NCBI RefSeq assembly: GCF_018446385.1
Contig: NC_055992.1
Location: 22,228,877 to 22,292,876 of the forward strand
Reading direction: 5' to 3'
Source of the DNA: Zingiber officinale
Taxonomy: Eukaryota > Streptophyta > Magnoliopsida > Zingiberales > Zingiberaceae
DNA length: 64,000 nucleotides
Every line of letters starts with the position of its first letter. Position 1 is the first letter of the stretch. The translations under genes and the position numbers were made by a program. Below the pieces are notes generated by a model. It saw nothing but the letters and a program-made list of their open reading frames with translations. It did not search any database and was not told the origin of the DNA. This document shows, in pieces, positions 24,901-35,195 of the stretch.

Positions 24901-26311
24901 GTATTTCAGTGAGTGTTAGTTGGTTTGCCTATTTAGTGTCTCTTTCAATCATCAATGTATTTTAAACAATTCATATTTGGTATATAATTATTTGGGTATT
25001 CAGCTATTTTATGATTGTTGAGACATATGCTCATACTTATGTTCAATTTAGGTGAATATTGTAAATATATTTTGTAATGTCATGCCACAAGGACCTGCAC
25101 ATATTGTAAAGGTAATATCAATGAACTTATCTGACAAGCGATCCCCAACTAGCGATAATGCACAAGGCGGATGCTCATAACTTATGCTCCTAACTCAAGG
25201 TAGTCATTGTATATTTGTATGCTTAAAAATATATCTAGAATCATCATCTCACATACCCAAATGAGCATCTTTGAGTTGCATCCACACGAGCTCAGTCATT
25301 CAAGGTTTGGACTTTACTACAAGTAACCCTCCTTATCCTACAGCAAAGGAACCCAAAGAAGATGAACCTCACGGATAGGCTATCCTCTTACACTTTTACA
25401 ATAAACTTTAGCTGCTTTTAAAAAATAAATAAATAAATAAAAGAAGAAAAAAAAACTCATTAGCCAAAGGACATAGTTGTTTAATATTTTTACTAGCATG
25501 CTTTCATGAACTGGGATGTTTTGTTACTATAGAGAAAACAAACCAAAAAAGTAATGGCTGCAACCCATTTTTATCAAAGGCAATTTTAAGTTCAGAAACT
25601 TTTCTGATATAGATGTCAGTAATAGAGCTTTCCAATCCCTCTCAGAATTATCAATGTTACTAACTCTATTGAAGCTAGAAATCGTGCATTTAAGACTATT
25701 TCTAGAATCATCAGCTTGCACACAAAGCCACCACCTTTTCACATTAAAAATTAGTGGCAAATTGATGATCTCCACAAAATCAGAAACAGATAGATAAAGG
25801 ACGACAAATTCAAGTAAAAGTTTATTTATTTCCTCAATGAATGTCTTAGATGCCAAAATAACAAAAAAGAATGTCTTTTTGAGTTACATCCACGTGATTT
25901 CAGCCCCCCAAGATTCGATCTTTACACAAGTAGGTGACCTCCTAATCCCAATTCTAACAAACCCGAAAACGATTATGCTCGAGAACGGACATCTGTTGTT
26001 TAGCTAAAACGTCATTTTGCTTCCTCCGCTAAAATAACTAACTACTAGTCCAAGGGCATATTTGTTAAATATTTTACTGAAAGAGATTCTGCAAATACAC
26101 TGAAATCGTGAGAAAATAAAAAAAAAAAAACAAATACAAATGATTCGTGAAGTCGAAGAATTGGACTTCTCTTTGGCACGACGATCTCGAATGTCAGCCA
26201 AATCTAAAAAGCGCAATGATACGGAAGGTTTCAGACCTCGAAGCCTAAACCACTCGAAGCGAGCAGTAGAAAGTTTTGTACCTCCAGAAATTTTCGAAAG
26301 AGGAAGGACAT
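15997..26311 (-). CDS. SETD9-like SET-domain protein, 4 exons
   Basis: Probable protein-lysine methyltransferase of the little-studied SETD9-like family; the substrate is unknown. Minus-strand exons are 26311-26282, 23485-23391, 21082-20811 and 16793-15997. All borders are GT-AG, and 1194 nt give 397 residues plus stop. The start is [10 protein letters not shown], 10 codons, then a splice to AANVLAKSS. Residues 11-132 form a conserved N-terminal region ([20 protein letters not shown], then [16 protein letters not shown]). The SET domain spans about 158-380: GQGLF and GFYPG near its start, [13 protein letters not shown] near 290 in place of the canonical NH-box, and EELFFNY near 370 in place of ELxxDY. 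At the last intron two acceptors lie 5 bp apart; only the inner one (exon start 16793) keeps the frame. Introns of 2.8, 2.3 and 4.0 kb hold many repeats. I see no frame break. Family assignment is by recalled similarity to animal SETD9; methyltransferase activity is inferred. Confidence 0.9.
16794..20810 (-). other. Large last intron of the SETD9-like gene
   Basis: A 4.0-kb intron. It holds one SINE (17764-18025). The rest, including 18040-20800, shows no convincing exon or named repeat. 18250-18320 repeats 'gaagtaagtcttcata' twice. Confidence 0.6.
17764..18025 (+). mobile_element. tRNA-derived SINE in an intron
   Basis: It has an A-box-like 'tggttaggcc' and a B-box-like 'gagttcgagactc' about 35 bases on, a 260-bp body and an A-rich tail at 18013-18025. 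It is flanked by 14-bp target duplications, agaggaatgcatag (17750-17763) and agaggaatacatag (18026-18039), differing at one base. It lies antisense to the SETD9-like gene. The family is distinct from the Au SINE at 22.6 kb. Confidence 0.85.
21663..22608. repeat. Tandem duplication, two copies of about 470 bp
   Basis: Copy 1 spans 21663-22129 and copy 2 spans 22130-22608. Both start 'agccatgagtcgatgttgg' and run through 'attcctggatccrccactg' to the 3' end of an Au SINE. They differ by a few substitutions, a 14-bp insertion in copy 2 (22233-22246 region), loss of 'cctacagtggtg' in copy 2 and A-run length. It lies in an intron of the SETD9-like gene. Confidence 0.9.
22573..22747 (-). mobile_element. 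Au-type SINE
   Basis: In minus orientation the order is GAGGCTTCACGCAACGGTAA, then GTGACCAAAAGGTTACGGGT with TTCGAATC (B box), GGGTAAGACTGCGTACAATG, CCCGGGCCCCGTATGGCGG, and a T-run end after GTGCACCGGACTTCCC. This is the layout of the plant Au SINE. Target duplications of 16 bp, attctcaatgagaaaa (22557-22572) and attctcgatgagaaaa (22748-22763), differ at one base. A partial 3' end of the same insertion sits at about 22100-22129 because of the tandem duplication. Confidence 0.92.
24381..24727. mobile_element. Long-hairpin (foldback) MITE
   Basis: Two arms of about 160 bp (24381-24541 and 24561-24727) are near-perfect reverse complements around a loop of about 20 bases. Matching pairs include 'gtcccctcctagtccacta' with 'tagtggactaggaggggac', and 'aattccgtgcataaattata' with 'tataatttttgcacggaatt'. 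It has no coding capacity. It lies in the first intron of the SETD9-like gene, so the pre-mRNA could form a long double-stranded stem. Confidence 0.85.
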
Positions 26312-26607
26312 TTCGAGAAAGCGAACAAAGCGCCGCCGCGCCTCCGTCTCAAGAATCGAAGCCAAAGCCTCCGCAGCGCTTTGCCGATCTTGAACTACGA
26401 TTCAGGAACCGGACCGACCCAAACCAATCCGTTCCCACCCCTTAGTTTCCCTCTCGCTTTGTTTACGGGGGATGTGTCCAGGCCCAGGGGGGCCAGAGGC
26501 GAGGTCAACACCTAAAGAAGAGAAATTTTTGTTTTAGCCCCTGCATTTCTATTTTTTCAAAATCCCCTATGATTTACTATTACAATTTACTATTTCTAAT
26601 TCTATAA

Positions 26608-26814
26608 GGATACGTTTGGTTCAAATTATCATGTATAATCTTGGTTATGTAATTATCAGGTAATCACATAACCAAGTATACGGAATAAAACATAAGCAAA
26701 TGTTGTTTGGTTCAATCTAGGTAATTCAACAAAAACATGTTTGTTTGAAGATTTTAATGAATAACCTAATTTAATATTTTACTATATTACCCTTAGTTAC
26801 AAAACCAACTATAC

Positions 26815-26862
<48 letters not shown>

Positions 26863-27549
26863 TTTAAACTCTATTCTATTTTACTATATTTTCACGTTTT
26901 TTTATTTATTTTTTTATTTTGTTTTTTTTGTGTTTTTTAATTTTAAATTTTTTTATTTTTTTAAGTTTTTTTTATTTTTTATTTTTTAAGTTTTTAGGGT
27001 TTTTTATATTTTTTCTATTTTTTAATTTTTTTTATGTTTTTTAACATTTTTTTTTATTTTTTACTTTTTAAATTTTTTTACGTTTTTCTATTTTTTTTTT
27101 ATATTTTTTTAAACTTTTTTAATGTTTTTCTTTTTTTTTATTTTTTATGTTTTTTTTTTATTTTTTATTTTTTATTTTTTTCTAATGTTTTTTCTATTTT
27201 TCTATTTTTTTTAAGTTTTTTACCATTTTTTATTATTTTTAATGATTTTTTTAAAAAAAATTACGTTTTTAAATTTTTTTTTATTTTCATTTTTCATTTT
27301 TTCCTTTACATTTTACTTTTTTTACATTTTTCTTTTATTCGAAGATATTTTGGGTAAAAAAATTCGATAACCCCGGAATCAAGAAAATCCTCAGTTTTTC
27401 GATTCCTGGTTGCATGCCCCTTTTGCTGACGTGTCGTGCATGAAACATTACTCGGAGATCATCGATTACCTAAACCAAACAAGGTTTTTATTGATAACCT
27501 TTGATGGATAACCAAGATTATCAAGAATAACCCTCAACCAAATGCACCC
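26608..27549. mobile_element. Tourist-like (PIF/Harbinger-type) element 1
   Basis: The ends are GGATACGTTTGGTT and AACCAAATGCACCC, flanked by TAA on both sides (26605-26607 and 27550-27552). Ends of this type with a TAA/TTA duplication point to the Tourist/PIF-Harbinger group. The body has no transposase. It is dominated by a T-rich run (26880-27330) and an (ATA)n/(TTA)n palindrome at 26818-26870. Confidence 0.75.
26880..27330 (+). repeat. T-rich low-complexity tract
   Basis: About 450 bases are almost only T with spaced A, G and C, as 'tttttatttttt' phrases. The related element at 40.17-40.63 kb carries a similar tract at 40170-40400, so the tract belongs to the element. Open frames here are composition artefacts. 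Confidence 0.85.
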
Positions 27550-27759
27550 TAAGGGCGTGTTTGGTTGGGGGTTATAGTTGATAACCTTGTTTGGTTTAAG
27601 TAATCAATAATTCCTGGTAATGTAATATTCCCGCCACATCAGCAATTAGGGAATATAATAGGGAATCAGAAAACCTTGGAAACCTTAGGTTTTTCACCAT
27701 TCCAGGGTTATTAATATTTTTTCCCCCAAATTACCCTTTTAGCAAGATATGAGCAGGAG

Positions 27760-28200
27760 TAAATTACGGGGACACTGAACGCGGTGTCACTGTCGTCGGC
27801 CTCTTCCTTCTCCCCTTCGAGCTCCTTCCTCCACGATCTTTTCTTCAGCTTCGCCCTCTCGGAGCTTCTCCATGTTCGATCCATCTCCAAGGCACCAGCA
27901 TCTCCCTAGGAATTCCGTACTGTGCCGATTCAATGACAGCTTCGGCTGGTCATTCAAGATCCCCTTCGCGAGCATAGCCGGCGCCCTCGGCGAGGACCTC
28001 TACTTCCTCGTTGCCTCCAGAGGCGTCTTCCTTTTTGCCTCCAACAGCCACTGCGAGCTCATCGTGATCAACATCGCCAAAGCACTCTGTGCGGCAGATC
28101 CAGCCCAGCCCCATGGGGTCACGCGACACTACATCATGGAGATGATCGGGGCTAAAGCTGGCCGTCGATCTCTCCGGTCACTTTCGCTTCCTCTTTAGAA
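27760..28200 (+). other. GC-rich gene-like segment inside a Tourist-like element
   Basis: This roughly 440-bp block is far richer in G and C than its AT-rich surroundings. It holds an open frame of 108 codons (27872-28198, plus) with ordinary amino-acid composition, including FKIPFASIAGALGEDLYFLV and VTRHYIMEMIGAKAG. I do not recognise the protein. The likeliest reading is a host gene fragment captured by the element, as in Pack-MITEs. No intron remnant or start context proves it, and it may not be expressed. Confidence 0.5.
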
Positions 28201-28217
28201 GGTAGTCGTTGCTGCGT

Positions 28218-28290
28218 GAGAGGAAGGAATGTCGGCGTGAAAAAATCGGACGGAGGAAGAAGCACATTAAAAAAAATAAAGAATTAAAAC

Positions 28291-28372
<82 letters not shown>

Positions 28373-28440
28373 GAAGGAATGTCGGCGTGAAAAAATCGGA
28401 CGGAGGAAAAAGCACAGTAGAAAAGATAAAAAATTAAAAC

Positions 28441-28488
<48 letters not shown>
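28218..28488. repeat. Duplicated 70-bp unit with (TA)n tracts
   Basis: A unit starting 'gaggaaggaatgtcggcgtg' occurs at 28218 and 28367. Each copy is followed by 'ttaaaacatta' and a long (TA)n run (28294-28366 and 28442-28488). The two units differ at few bases. It looks like a duplication by slippage or unequal exchange at the TA tract. Confidence 0.85.
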
Positions 28489-28492
<4 letters not shown>

Positions 28493-28753
28493 AATTTAAT
28501 TTAATTTATTCTAAAACAATTAATCATATAATTAAATAGGGGCAATATAGTAAATATCAAGTTAGATTATACCATTACCTATGTTGAACTAAACAACAAT
28601 TTAGTTTTGTTTTATTCCCTATAACCTTAGTTATGTGATTACCAGGTAATCACATAACTAAGGTTATACATGATAACTTGAACCAAACGCACCCTAAGTG
28701 TTATCAAAATGTCTGTACAATTTACTCTACATTGCTTTTGACCGTGGCTATTG

Positions 28754-30291
28754 TGTTAGGACCAAAATGTAGCTAGAGGAGGGGGGGTGAATAGCTCGGT
28801 GCGATCTTCGTGCTTGACATTGCTTGTTTCTTCAAAGATGTGCAGTGGAAATACAAGAAACACTACAACAATGCTAACAAATGGATTTTACTTGGTATCC
28901 ACCTCACAAGAGGTGACTAATCCAAGGATCCACACACTCACGCACCCTCCACTATGAAAACACTCCTTCTCGGTAACTACCGAAGGCGGAGAAGTCTTAC
29001 AACCTCACAATACAACAATGAGAAAGAAAGAAGCAAAATACAAATGAATCTTACACGATTACAATGAAAACTCTAGCTTCTTCTTCTTCTTGTTGCAAAT
29101 CGCCTCTTGACTTAGATGAGCCTCCAAGAACCTTCAAGAACTGGCGGTGAGGAAGTAAAGATCGCTGTGGAGAAGTTCTGTGTTCGTCTGTGGAGAAGAG
29201 AGGAAGTCGTTTCGAAGAAAACGCTCGCCAACGTCTATATTTACGTCAACGGTCGAATCCCAATCGATTGGATTGCTCCCAATCGATTGGGGAGGCTTTG
29301 GATCGATCGACTGATCGATCCAGAGCGCCTCTGTGCTCTTTGGAATCGCCTTGAATCGATTGCCCGATCGATTCAAGGCTTCTCGAGTGATTTCCAGCGC
29401 TCCAATCGATCGCCCGATCGATTGGAGGCTTCAATCGATCAATTGATCAATTCAGAAGCTTACTATTCGCTCAGAAACTCTCCCAATCGATCAACCGATC
29501 GATTGGGGAAGTTTCAATCGATTACCCAATCGATTCAGCCCATTTTTGCATGAATTCGCGTCAACCAATCGATCCATTGATCGATTCAACCCCCCAATCG
29601 ATCAGCTAATCGATTGGGAAGCAGAAATCTGTGCAGACCTTGAAATTAGCTTCGTTTCGCATCCGAGATCACCTCATTCCGATATCCGAGTCAAAAGTTA
29701 TGGTCTTCGGAAGTTTACTATGTCTGAACTTCCTAGTTCCATGCCAACTCCCTATTGGACTTACGACCATTAAGACTTCGGTCAACTTTTGACTCATCTG
29801 GACTTTCTCTTTGTACCAAGTGTCCGGTCCTCCATTACCCACTTGGACTTCCCAACACCAAATGTCCGATCAACCTTGATCCATATGGATTTCCTCATGC
29901 CTAGTTTCACTCACCAGAACTTCCCTTCTGCCTAGCTTCACTCACTAGGTCTTTCACTTAGCTTCACTCACCAGGATTTTTCTTCTGCCTAGCTCCACTT
30001 ACTAGGTCTTTCACCTGGCTTCACTCACCAGGATTTTCTTCTGCCTGACTTCACTCACCAGGACTTCCAGTCAAGTATCCAGTCAACCTTGACCTACTTG
30101 ACTCTCCTTTACATCTCAACTAGTCAACCTTGACCAAACGGGATTTGTATCAACAATCTCCCCAAATGAACAACTGTACCTGCATTGTCCATATCATCTA
30201 AACCCAATATATTGTCAAACATCAAAACCCAAACCAAGACTCAAGCTTGGTCAACCAGGTCAACCTTGACCTAAAGGATATTGCACCAACA
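28754..30291 (-). mobile_element. Solo Copia LTR with perfect target duplication
   Basis: It begins TGTTAGGACC and ends GCACCAACA, 1538 bp in all, flanked by TATTG at 28749-28753 and 30292-30296. No internal region adjoins it, so it is a solo LTR left by recombination. Its orientation follows other Sirevirus-like LTRs here, whose sense strand ends in GTCCTAACA. 29250-29640 is packed with ATCGAT-centred palindromes; 29800-30110 repeats 'cttcactcaccaggacttcc'-like phrases. Confidence 0.88.
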
Positions 30292-30549
30292 TATTGGACC
30301 CCAAAATACACATAAATAACTATCCATTTTTTTATTCTAGGTATCCAACTTACATCAATTCCCAATTCCACGCTCTCTATTCCTGATTCCACATTCCAAC
30401 CAAGGGCATCTCAAGGTTATTTAATATCGGTGTAATCGATCTCAAGTTAAAGTTAATTAGATTAATTAAATTTAAGTTTATTTAAGTTTGAATTTCGATA
30501 TTTGATAAATATATTAGTAAGAAGTCAATGTGACCAAATACTTGACTAG

Positions 30550-30960
30550 AAGTAAAAAATCTAACAGATTATGGAGGACCGGATACTTGGTGATAGTCAA
30601 CTGAGAAGTTGGTTAGAGAAAAAATCAAGTGGATCATGAAAAAATGAATACTTGGTGATCGAAAGTTCAACGAGAAGTTGGTAAAAGAAAAGTCCAAGTC
30701 AGTCACAGAGAACTGGACAATTGGTAATCGAAAGTCCAACAAAAAGTTAGCAAAAGGAAAGTCCAAGTGGATCATGAAGAACCGAACACTTGACATGAAA
30801 AGAAAGTCCAAGTGACTCATAGAGGATTGAACACTTGACATGAAAAGGAAAGTCCAAGTAGGTAATGGAGGATCAGACACTTGGTATAAGATAGAAAGTC
30901 CAAGTGGATCATAGAGGATCAGACACTTAGTAATGATGAAAGTCTCAACTGGTTACGATG
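30550..30960 (+). repeat. Irregular tandem repeats in the solo LTR
   Basis: Units of 50-70 bp share 'gaaagtccaagtggatcat' and 'gaggatcagacacttggt'. They occur six or more times with variation. The complement of this theme is at 29800-30110 in the neighbouring LTR. Confidence 0.75.
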
Positions 30961-31213
30961 GATTGGATGCTAAATAAAGGAAGTCCTCGTGAGTTAAAGT
31001 CAATTGGATATTAGGCAAGAGAAAGTCCTTGCAAGTTGTAAGGACAAATTCAAAGAAAATCCAAAAAGATCGAGGACCAGATTCTTGGAGAGAGGTGGAA
31101 GTCTGAATCGATCGTTGGATCCAATGATGGTAATGATTGAGAAGCAAATTGATGCAACTGATTGGGAAATCAATTCAACTGATTGGGAAAATCAATTGAA
31201 TTGATTTTGATCC

Positions 31214-31360
31214 ATGTGGCAAAAGGCGATTCGCTCGCCCCCAGCGCCCTCGCCAACCCGTCCCTAGGCCAACACGGAGGAGATAAATCACGGGGGACTA
31301 TTAGCCATTAGTGCAAATGGTCAAGACATGAGGGAGGTTATGCTCGGTCACGCCGAGTTT
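31214..31360 (-). mobile_element. Truncated SINE-like insertion in the LTR
   Basis: A 147-bp block matches the body of the SINE-like copies at 13.9-14.3 kb ('ccaacccgtccctaggccaa', 'gaccattagtgc'-type phrases, 'ggttatgctcggtcacgcc'). Perfect 15-bp target duplications, aattgattttgatcc, lie at 31199-31213 and 31361-31375. The tRNA-like head is absent, so it is 5'-truncated. Confidence 0.85.
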
Positions 31361-32040
31361 AATTGATTTTGATCCAGAAGCAAGCAGAAGTAAATCGATT
31401 CAATTGATTTGGGAAATCAATCGACTGATATGGAAATCAATTGAATCGATTTAGAAATTAGTCGAATTTATTTGATCCAGAAGCAAATAGAAGTAAATCA
31501 GTTCCACTGATTTCTCAAATTAGTCAACTAATATAGTCAAATAATTCAAAAAAGACTTGTTACGTAGATTTCAATAGTTAAATTCATCAGATCAATTAAC
31601 TTATAGATAAAATTAGTCGACAGAAAAGCAAAAAATCAACCTAAGCACCAGCTTTAAAGGTGATTTTGAAGAGGTTTGAATGACCGGTTTTTTGAGATTA
31701 TGAAGTGAAGTGTTGATGCATTTCCAAATCAACAAGAGACATTTTCGAACAACAAGAAATCAAGTAAATAAAGTTTTGATTATAAAGTCATTTATAGAGA
31801 CTTCTCCATTTCCGGAAGGTTTCTGAGAAGGAGAGAGTTCTTAGTCGAAGAAGATTACTGGTGTGCACTCTTAGATTAGTCACATTAAGAAAATAGATGC
31901 TAAGTAAGTAAATTAAGATATTATGCATGTGGAATAGAGTTTGAAGAAATATTTTCACTGCACATTTAACGACGAGCACAAAATAATAATGAGAAGCGAT
32001 CAAAATATTTATCCCCTTCTAGCTCGCACAAATTCTAACA

Positions 32041-33590
32041 TTTAAAGTCCTAGGTGCAAAAAAATAAATAAATAAATTAGGCCTTTAGCAAATTTTTCTT
32101 CAAAAAAATCTCTCACGATTTTTTATTTGAACTTGAGAATTAAAATGACGGATTTATTTTTTTTAAAAAAAATAAAATTTTAATTTTTAGAAATATATTT
32201 TATATATAATTTAATTTTTAATTTTTTTAATGTAAAATTATTGATTAATTTTTTATATTTAACTTTTGATAATAAATTTTTTCAATGGATAAAACTGTTA
32301 AATTATTTGATTTTTCCTATAAAACACAAAGAATTATAAATGCTCTCTTTCATAATCAGCTCAAGATTTGTCATATACAAAATCAAGTTATCCATCATCA
32401 GTATGAACTAGCATCAAGACATCAGAAAAACTTATACCGATTATAATACTAAATGAGATAATAAAATTGATCCTATGATACAGCTGCATAATTAACAACC
32501 TTAACACTGCTGCCGGGGTAAAACTGTAAATTTACAAAAGAGTACTAAAAATTAACATAATCAAAGCCAACAATACCATTAAAACAGCCACAAAAATTAA
32601 GAAAAAAATGATATTTAAAAATACTAGCATTCCACATGTTGTATGATAAAAAAAAATCTCAAATTCATGTTCTTATTGAGGAAGAGAAAAGCAAGGAAGA
32701 AAAATTATCAACAAGTTAGGAGAAGAACATCCTTTGAGAGTATCACTAACAAGGGAGAAGAAAGGTATAGTCAGTAGAAATTATTGATGAGGAAGAAAAA
32801 GTACATGAAGTATTGACAGGAGAGGAAAATGTTACAAGATCATTGACGGCTAAGATTTTTGAGATACATTGAAAAGAAAGTGTTGATTAAAAGTACGATA
32901 AATGATACCAGAGAAGACCCCGAACTATAGAATAAAAGAGAGTAAGCTATGAGTTCAACAAGATAGGAAGACTTAGCTGATTCAGCAAGAAGACACCATA
33001 TTTCTTTTCAGTAGAATAGGTTGCACATTACATAGTCAAAGTGTAAAGCTGATCCCAAGCTAGAGAAATCGAATTCAATACAGACTCGAGCATACCGGGA
33101 GGGAAAAGAAGAGTGAATGAAAAGAGTTTATTGAGTAAATGAAAAGAGTTGTTGAGTGAAAGGTTGAAGGCTCCTATCCTATATAGTTTATTAGCTGAGC
33201 AAAATACCCTATCACTTAAATCTGAGTGTCGGATTTAAATCTGATTACCTGAGAAAAATATCCTATCACTTACCACCGCACTGTATCCTAGAGCAACAAA
33301 TAAATAACCACCATGCAATTACAACAATACATCTTAATAAATATAAAATCAACGTCATATTTACATAGGACATTACCACAATATATAAAAAGGGCAAACA
33401 GAGTACAATATACATATATTTTTTTTAAAAAACAAGTATATTATAATAGAACAAATAAGTAATCAAATAAGTAAACAAGGAGAGTCGACTGTATATCTAT
33501 CTGATTGTTATTGATATTATATGCAATCACACATCATACTTTTATATATATTAAATTATGCCTCTTTTTTTTTTAAATATTCTTTCCTCT
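32041..33590. other. No gene seen
   Basis: 1.5 kb of AT-rich DNA. No reading frame, TE domain or terminal repeat is convincing. 32680-32880 is purine-rich on the plus strand. Confidence 0.5.
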
Positions 33591-34150
33591 ATAGACATGC
33601 TTATCCGATCCATAAACTATCGAAGTATATTTAAAATTTTAAAAAATAACTGATGTTTTATAAAATTTTAAAAGTATTATTCCTCTCTTTACAAAAATTA
33701 ATTTCTTTTTTAAACTTTACAGCAAGCTATATATATAAAATGGAATCAAAATTCGAAGGCATTATACTTAAGAGAGTCCCATGGATAATCTTAATTTGGA
33801 TCGAATGTGGAAAGTTTAAGATCATCCATAAATTTTAATCAAAATCTACTTATGAATTTAGTCACATCAAAATCAATTCAAATTAAAACTAATGTATTCC
33901 TAAAAACCTCTAAAGTTTCACTATGCTTTCCAATATTAGTTTCACATCCTAGATAGATTGGTGTGAGTTTTGAAAATTTATATAATTTTTGAATAGGTAG
34001 AGTAAAAATTTTAACTTGAAAAAGAAGGGAGGAGTATAATGGGAAAGTACTACGTGTTTTTAGAATTTTAAAACTTAGGTACGCAAAATCGTTAATACTG
34101 AAATTTGTTTATATTATTCAGTTCAAGACAATGTGTAATAAAAAAGAGAT
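33590..34150. repeat. Unidentified interspersed repeat, partial copy
   Basis: Phrases around 'gtttcacatcctagatag', 'ggaggagtataatgggaaag' and 'gtgtttttagaattttaaaac' recur in altered form at 40.6-42.25 kb. No coding sequence is seen. Confidence 0.5.
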
Positions 34151-34169
34151 TATTAGACAGCTAATTATC

Positions 34170-34341
34170 CTTAGAACTCCACAGTAAAATGGGATTCCTG
34201 AAAGAAGAAATAGGATTCTTCTTGAAATGGTTAGATCTATGATGGCGCAGGTTAATTTGCCAATCTTCTATTGGGGAGATACATTATTAGTTGCGGCCTA
34301 TATACTTAACAAAGTACCTTTAAAGGCAATTCTATCTACCC
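34170..34341 (+). pseudogene. Copia integrase fragment
   Basis: Plus-strand translation gives an integrase segment with the Copia hallmark order: RTPQ, then NGIPERRNR, LLEMVRSMMA, WGDTLLVAAYILNKVP. There is a stop after RTPQ. It is cut on the right by the Gypsy LTR that begins at 34342. Only about 55 codons remain. Confidence 0.8.
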
Positions 34342-35179
34342 TGATCTTGTCCGAGCGTTGAGTCGACGGACGCTGGGGACGTGGCACGCTTCGCTGTCTC
34401 TGGGCGGCGATGAATATCTCCGATGGACCTGCAAAGAAGCCGAGTCGAGAGGGGTTTCCCGACGACGGTCCTCCGACGCTCAAGTCAGGCAACGAGAAAT
34501 GAGAGAGGCAGCATAACTGTGGCTACAGTGAGGATTGCACATACCTTCGTCGACGTCTACGGGTCTTTATATAGGACCCCGGGGAGGCGCGGACACGCTT
34601 CTCGATGCGTGCACGCTTCCCCAAACATACCTTAACGAGCCCATGTCAGAAAAGTACCCCTGACGTCATTCCGCAATCGTCCGAGCATATCCCAGATGTG
34701 ACGGTGGAAGCTTCCACCGTATGATCCTGTGTACGGCTCGACCGCCAACCCTGCTGCCTGTCGGCGGCAGATGTCTCGAGGATGATGTTATCCCCTATCT
34801 CCTTTATCCTCTTGCACCTCCTGTCTGTTCCAGGGCCGAGCGGTTCGGCCGCTCGGTAGGCATATCACTTCTGCCCCAGTTATAGGTATCGGTCCGACTG
34901 GGAGGATTCCCGGTCGTATGCTCGGATGAGATTGCTCATGCCTATCTTTGTTGCCTTGTGCCCCGGCCGAACGGACAGCCCGCTCGGCCATGAAACCTTT
35001 TTACCTTGAGCATCGGAAACCCGACCCCTAGTCGGGTTGTCTTTCATTCGGCTCGGGGGATTCCCGTCCGGTCGGCCTTCTCAGTCCGGTAGGCCGATCG
35101 GCCTTCTCTTGACCTTTGACCTCCACGTGTCGTTGACCTTCCGCCAACGAGGGTCCCCCGTCCTTACCACCGGATCACA
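34342..35179 (-). mobile_element. Tat-type Gypsy 3' LTR (minus orientation)
   Basis: In element orientation it starts TGTGATCCGG, right after the polypurine tract, and ends CAAGATCA; 838 bp, GC-rich. It has a TATA box (34566-34573, TATATAAA on the minus strand). It shares the 'cctccgacgctcaagtcag' phrase with the LTR at 52.6 kb but differs widely elsewhere, so the two come from different subfamilies. It is inserted in a Copia integrase fragment. Confidence 0.8.
34566..34573 (-). promoter_or_regulatory. LTR TATA box
   Basis: TATATAAA on the minus strand, within a GC-rich LTR. It is the probable core promoter of the Tat element. Confidence 0.6.
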
Positions 35180-35195
35180 TGCCTCCCCCTCAAGT
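35180..35195 (-). other. Polypurine tract next to the 3' LTR
   Basis: The complement reads GACTTGAGGGGGAGGC up to the LTR start TG. It fits the plus-strand primer of a Gypsy element and fixes the LTR border at 35179. Confidence 0.7.

Larger units (their letters stand above)
27553..28694. mobile_element. Tourist-like element 2, abutting element 1
   Basis: The ends are GGGCGTGTTTGGTT and AACCAAACGCACCC, with TAA at 27550-27552 (shared with element 1) and 28695-28697. The right 80 bp are related in inverted orientation to the left end of element 1 ('gtgattaccaggtaatcac' core). The inside is unusual: a GC-rich gene-like segment and two (TA)n blocks. Confidence 0.75.
30425..32040 (+). mobile_element. 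Second solo Copia LTR, opposite orientation
   Basis: It starts TATCGGTGTAATCG and ends AATTCTAACA, flanked by TTTAA at 30420-30424 and 32041-32045. It is related to the reverse complement of the LTR at 28.75-30.29 kb: it has the same 'gaaagtccaagtggatcat' repeats and the same kind of 'aatcgatt' palindrome zone. The first two bases have decayed from TG to TA. A SINE-like element is nested inside. Confidence 0.82.

Noticed and set aside
26140..26515. Plus-strand frames of 79-101 codons
   Set aside because: They run antisense over exon 1 and the 5' flank of the SETD9-like gene; Arg/Ser/Pro composition of a GC-rich promoter, no domain.
27034..27357. Open frame rich in Phe
   Set aside because: Product of the T-rich tract; same for 40276-40551.
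28209..28499. Frame with long Ile-Tyr repeats
   Set aside because: Translation of (TA)n; not a protein gene.
29116..29553. 145-codon plus frame in the solo LTR
   Set aside because: It reads through the palindrome zone (repeated RLG/IDR words), so it is a by-product of ATCGAT repeats.
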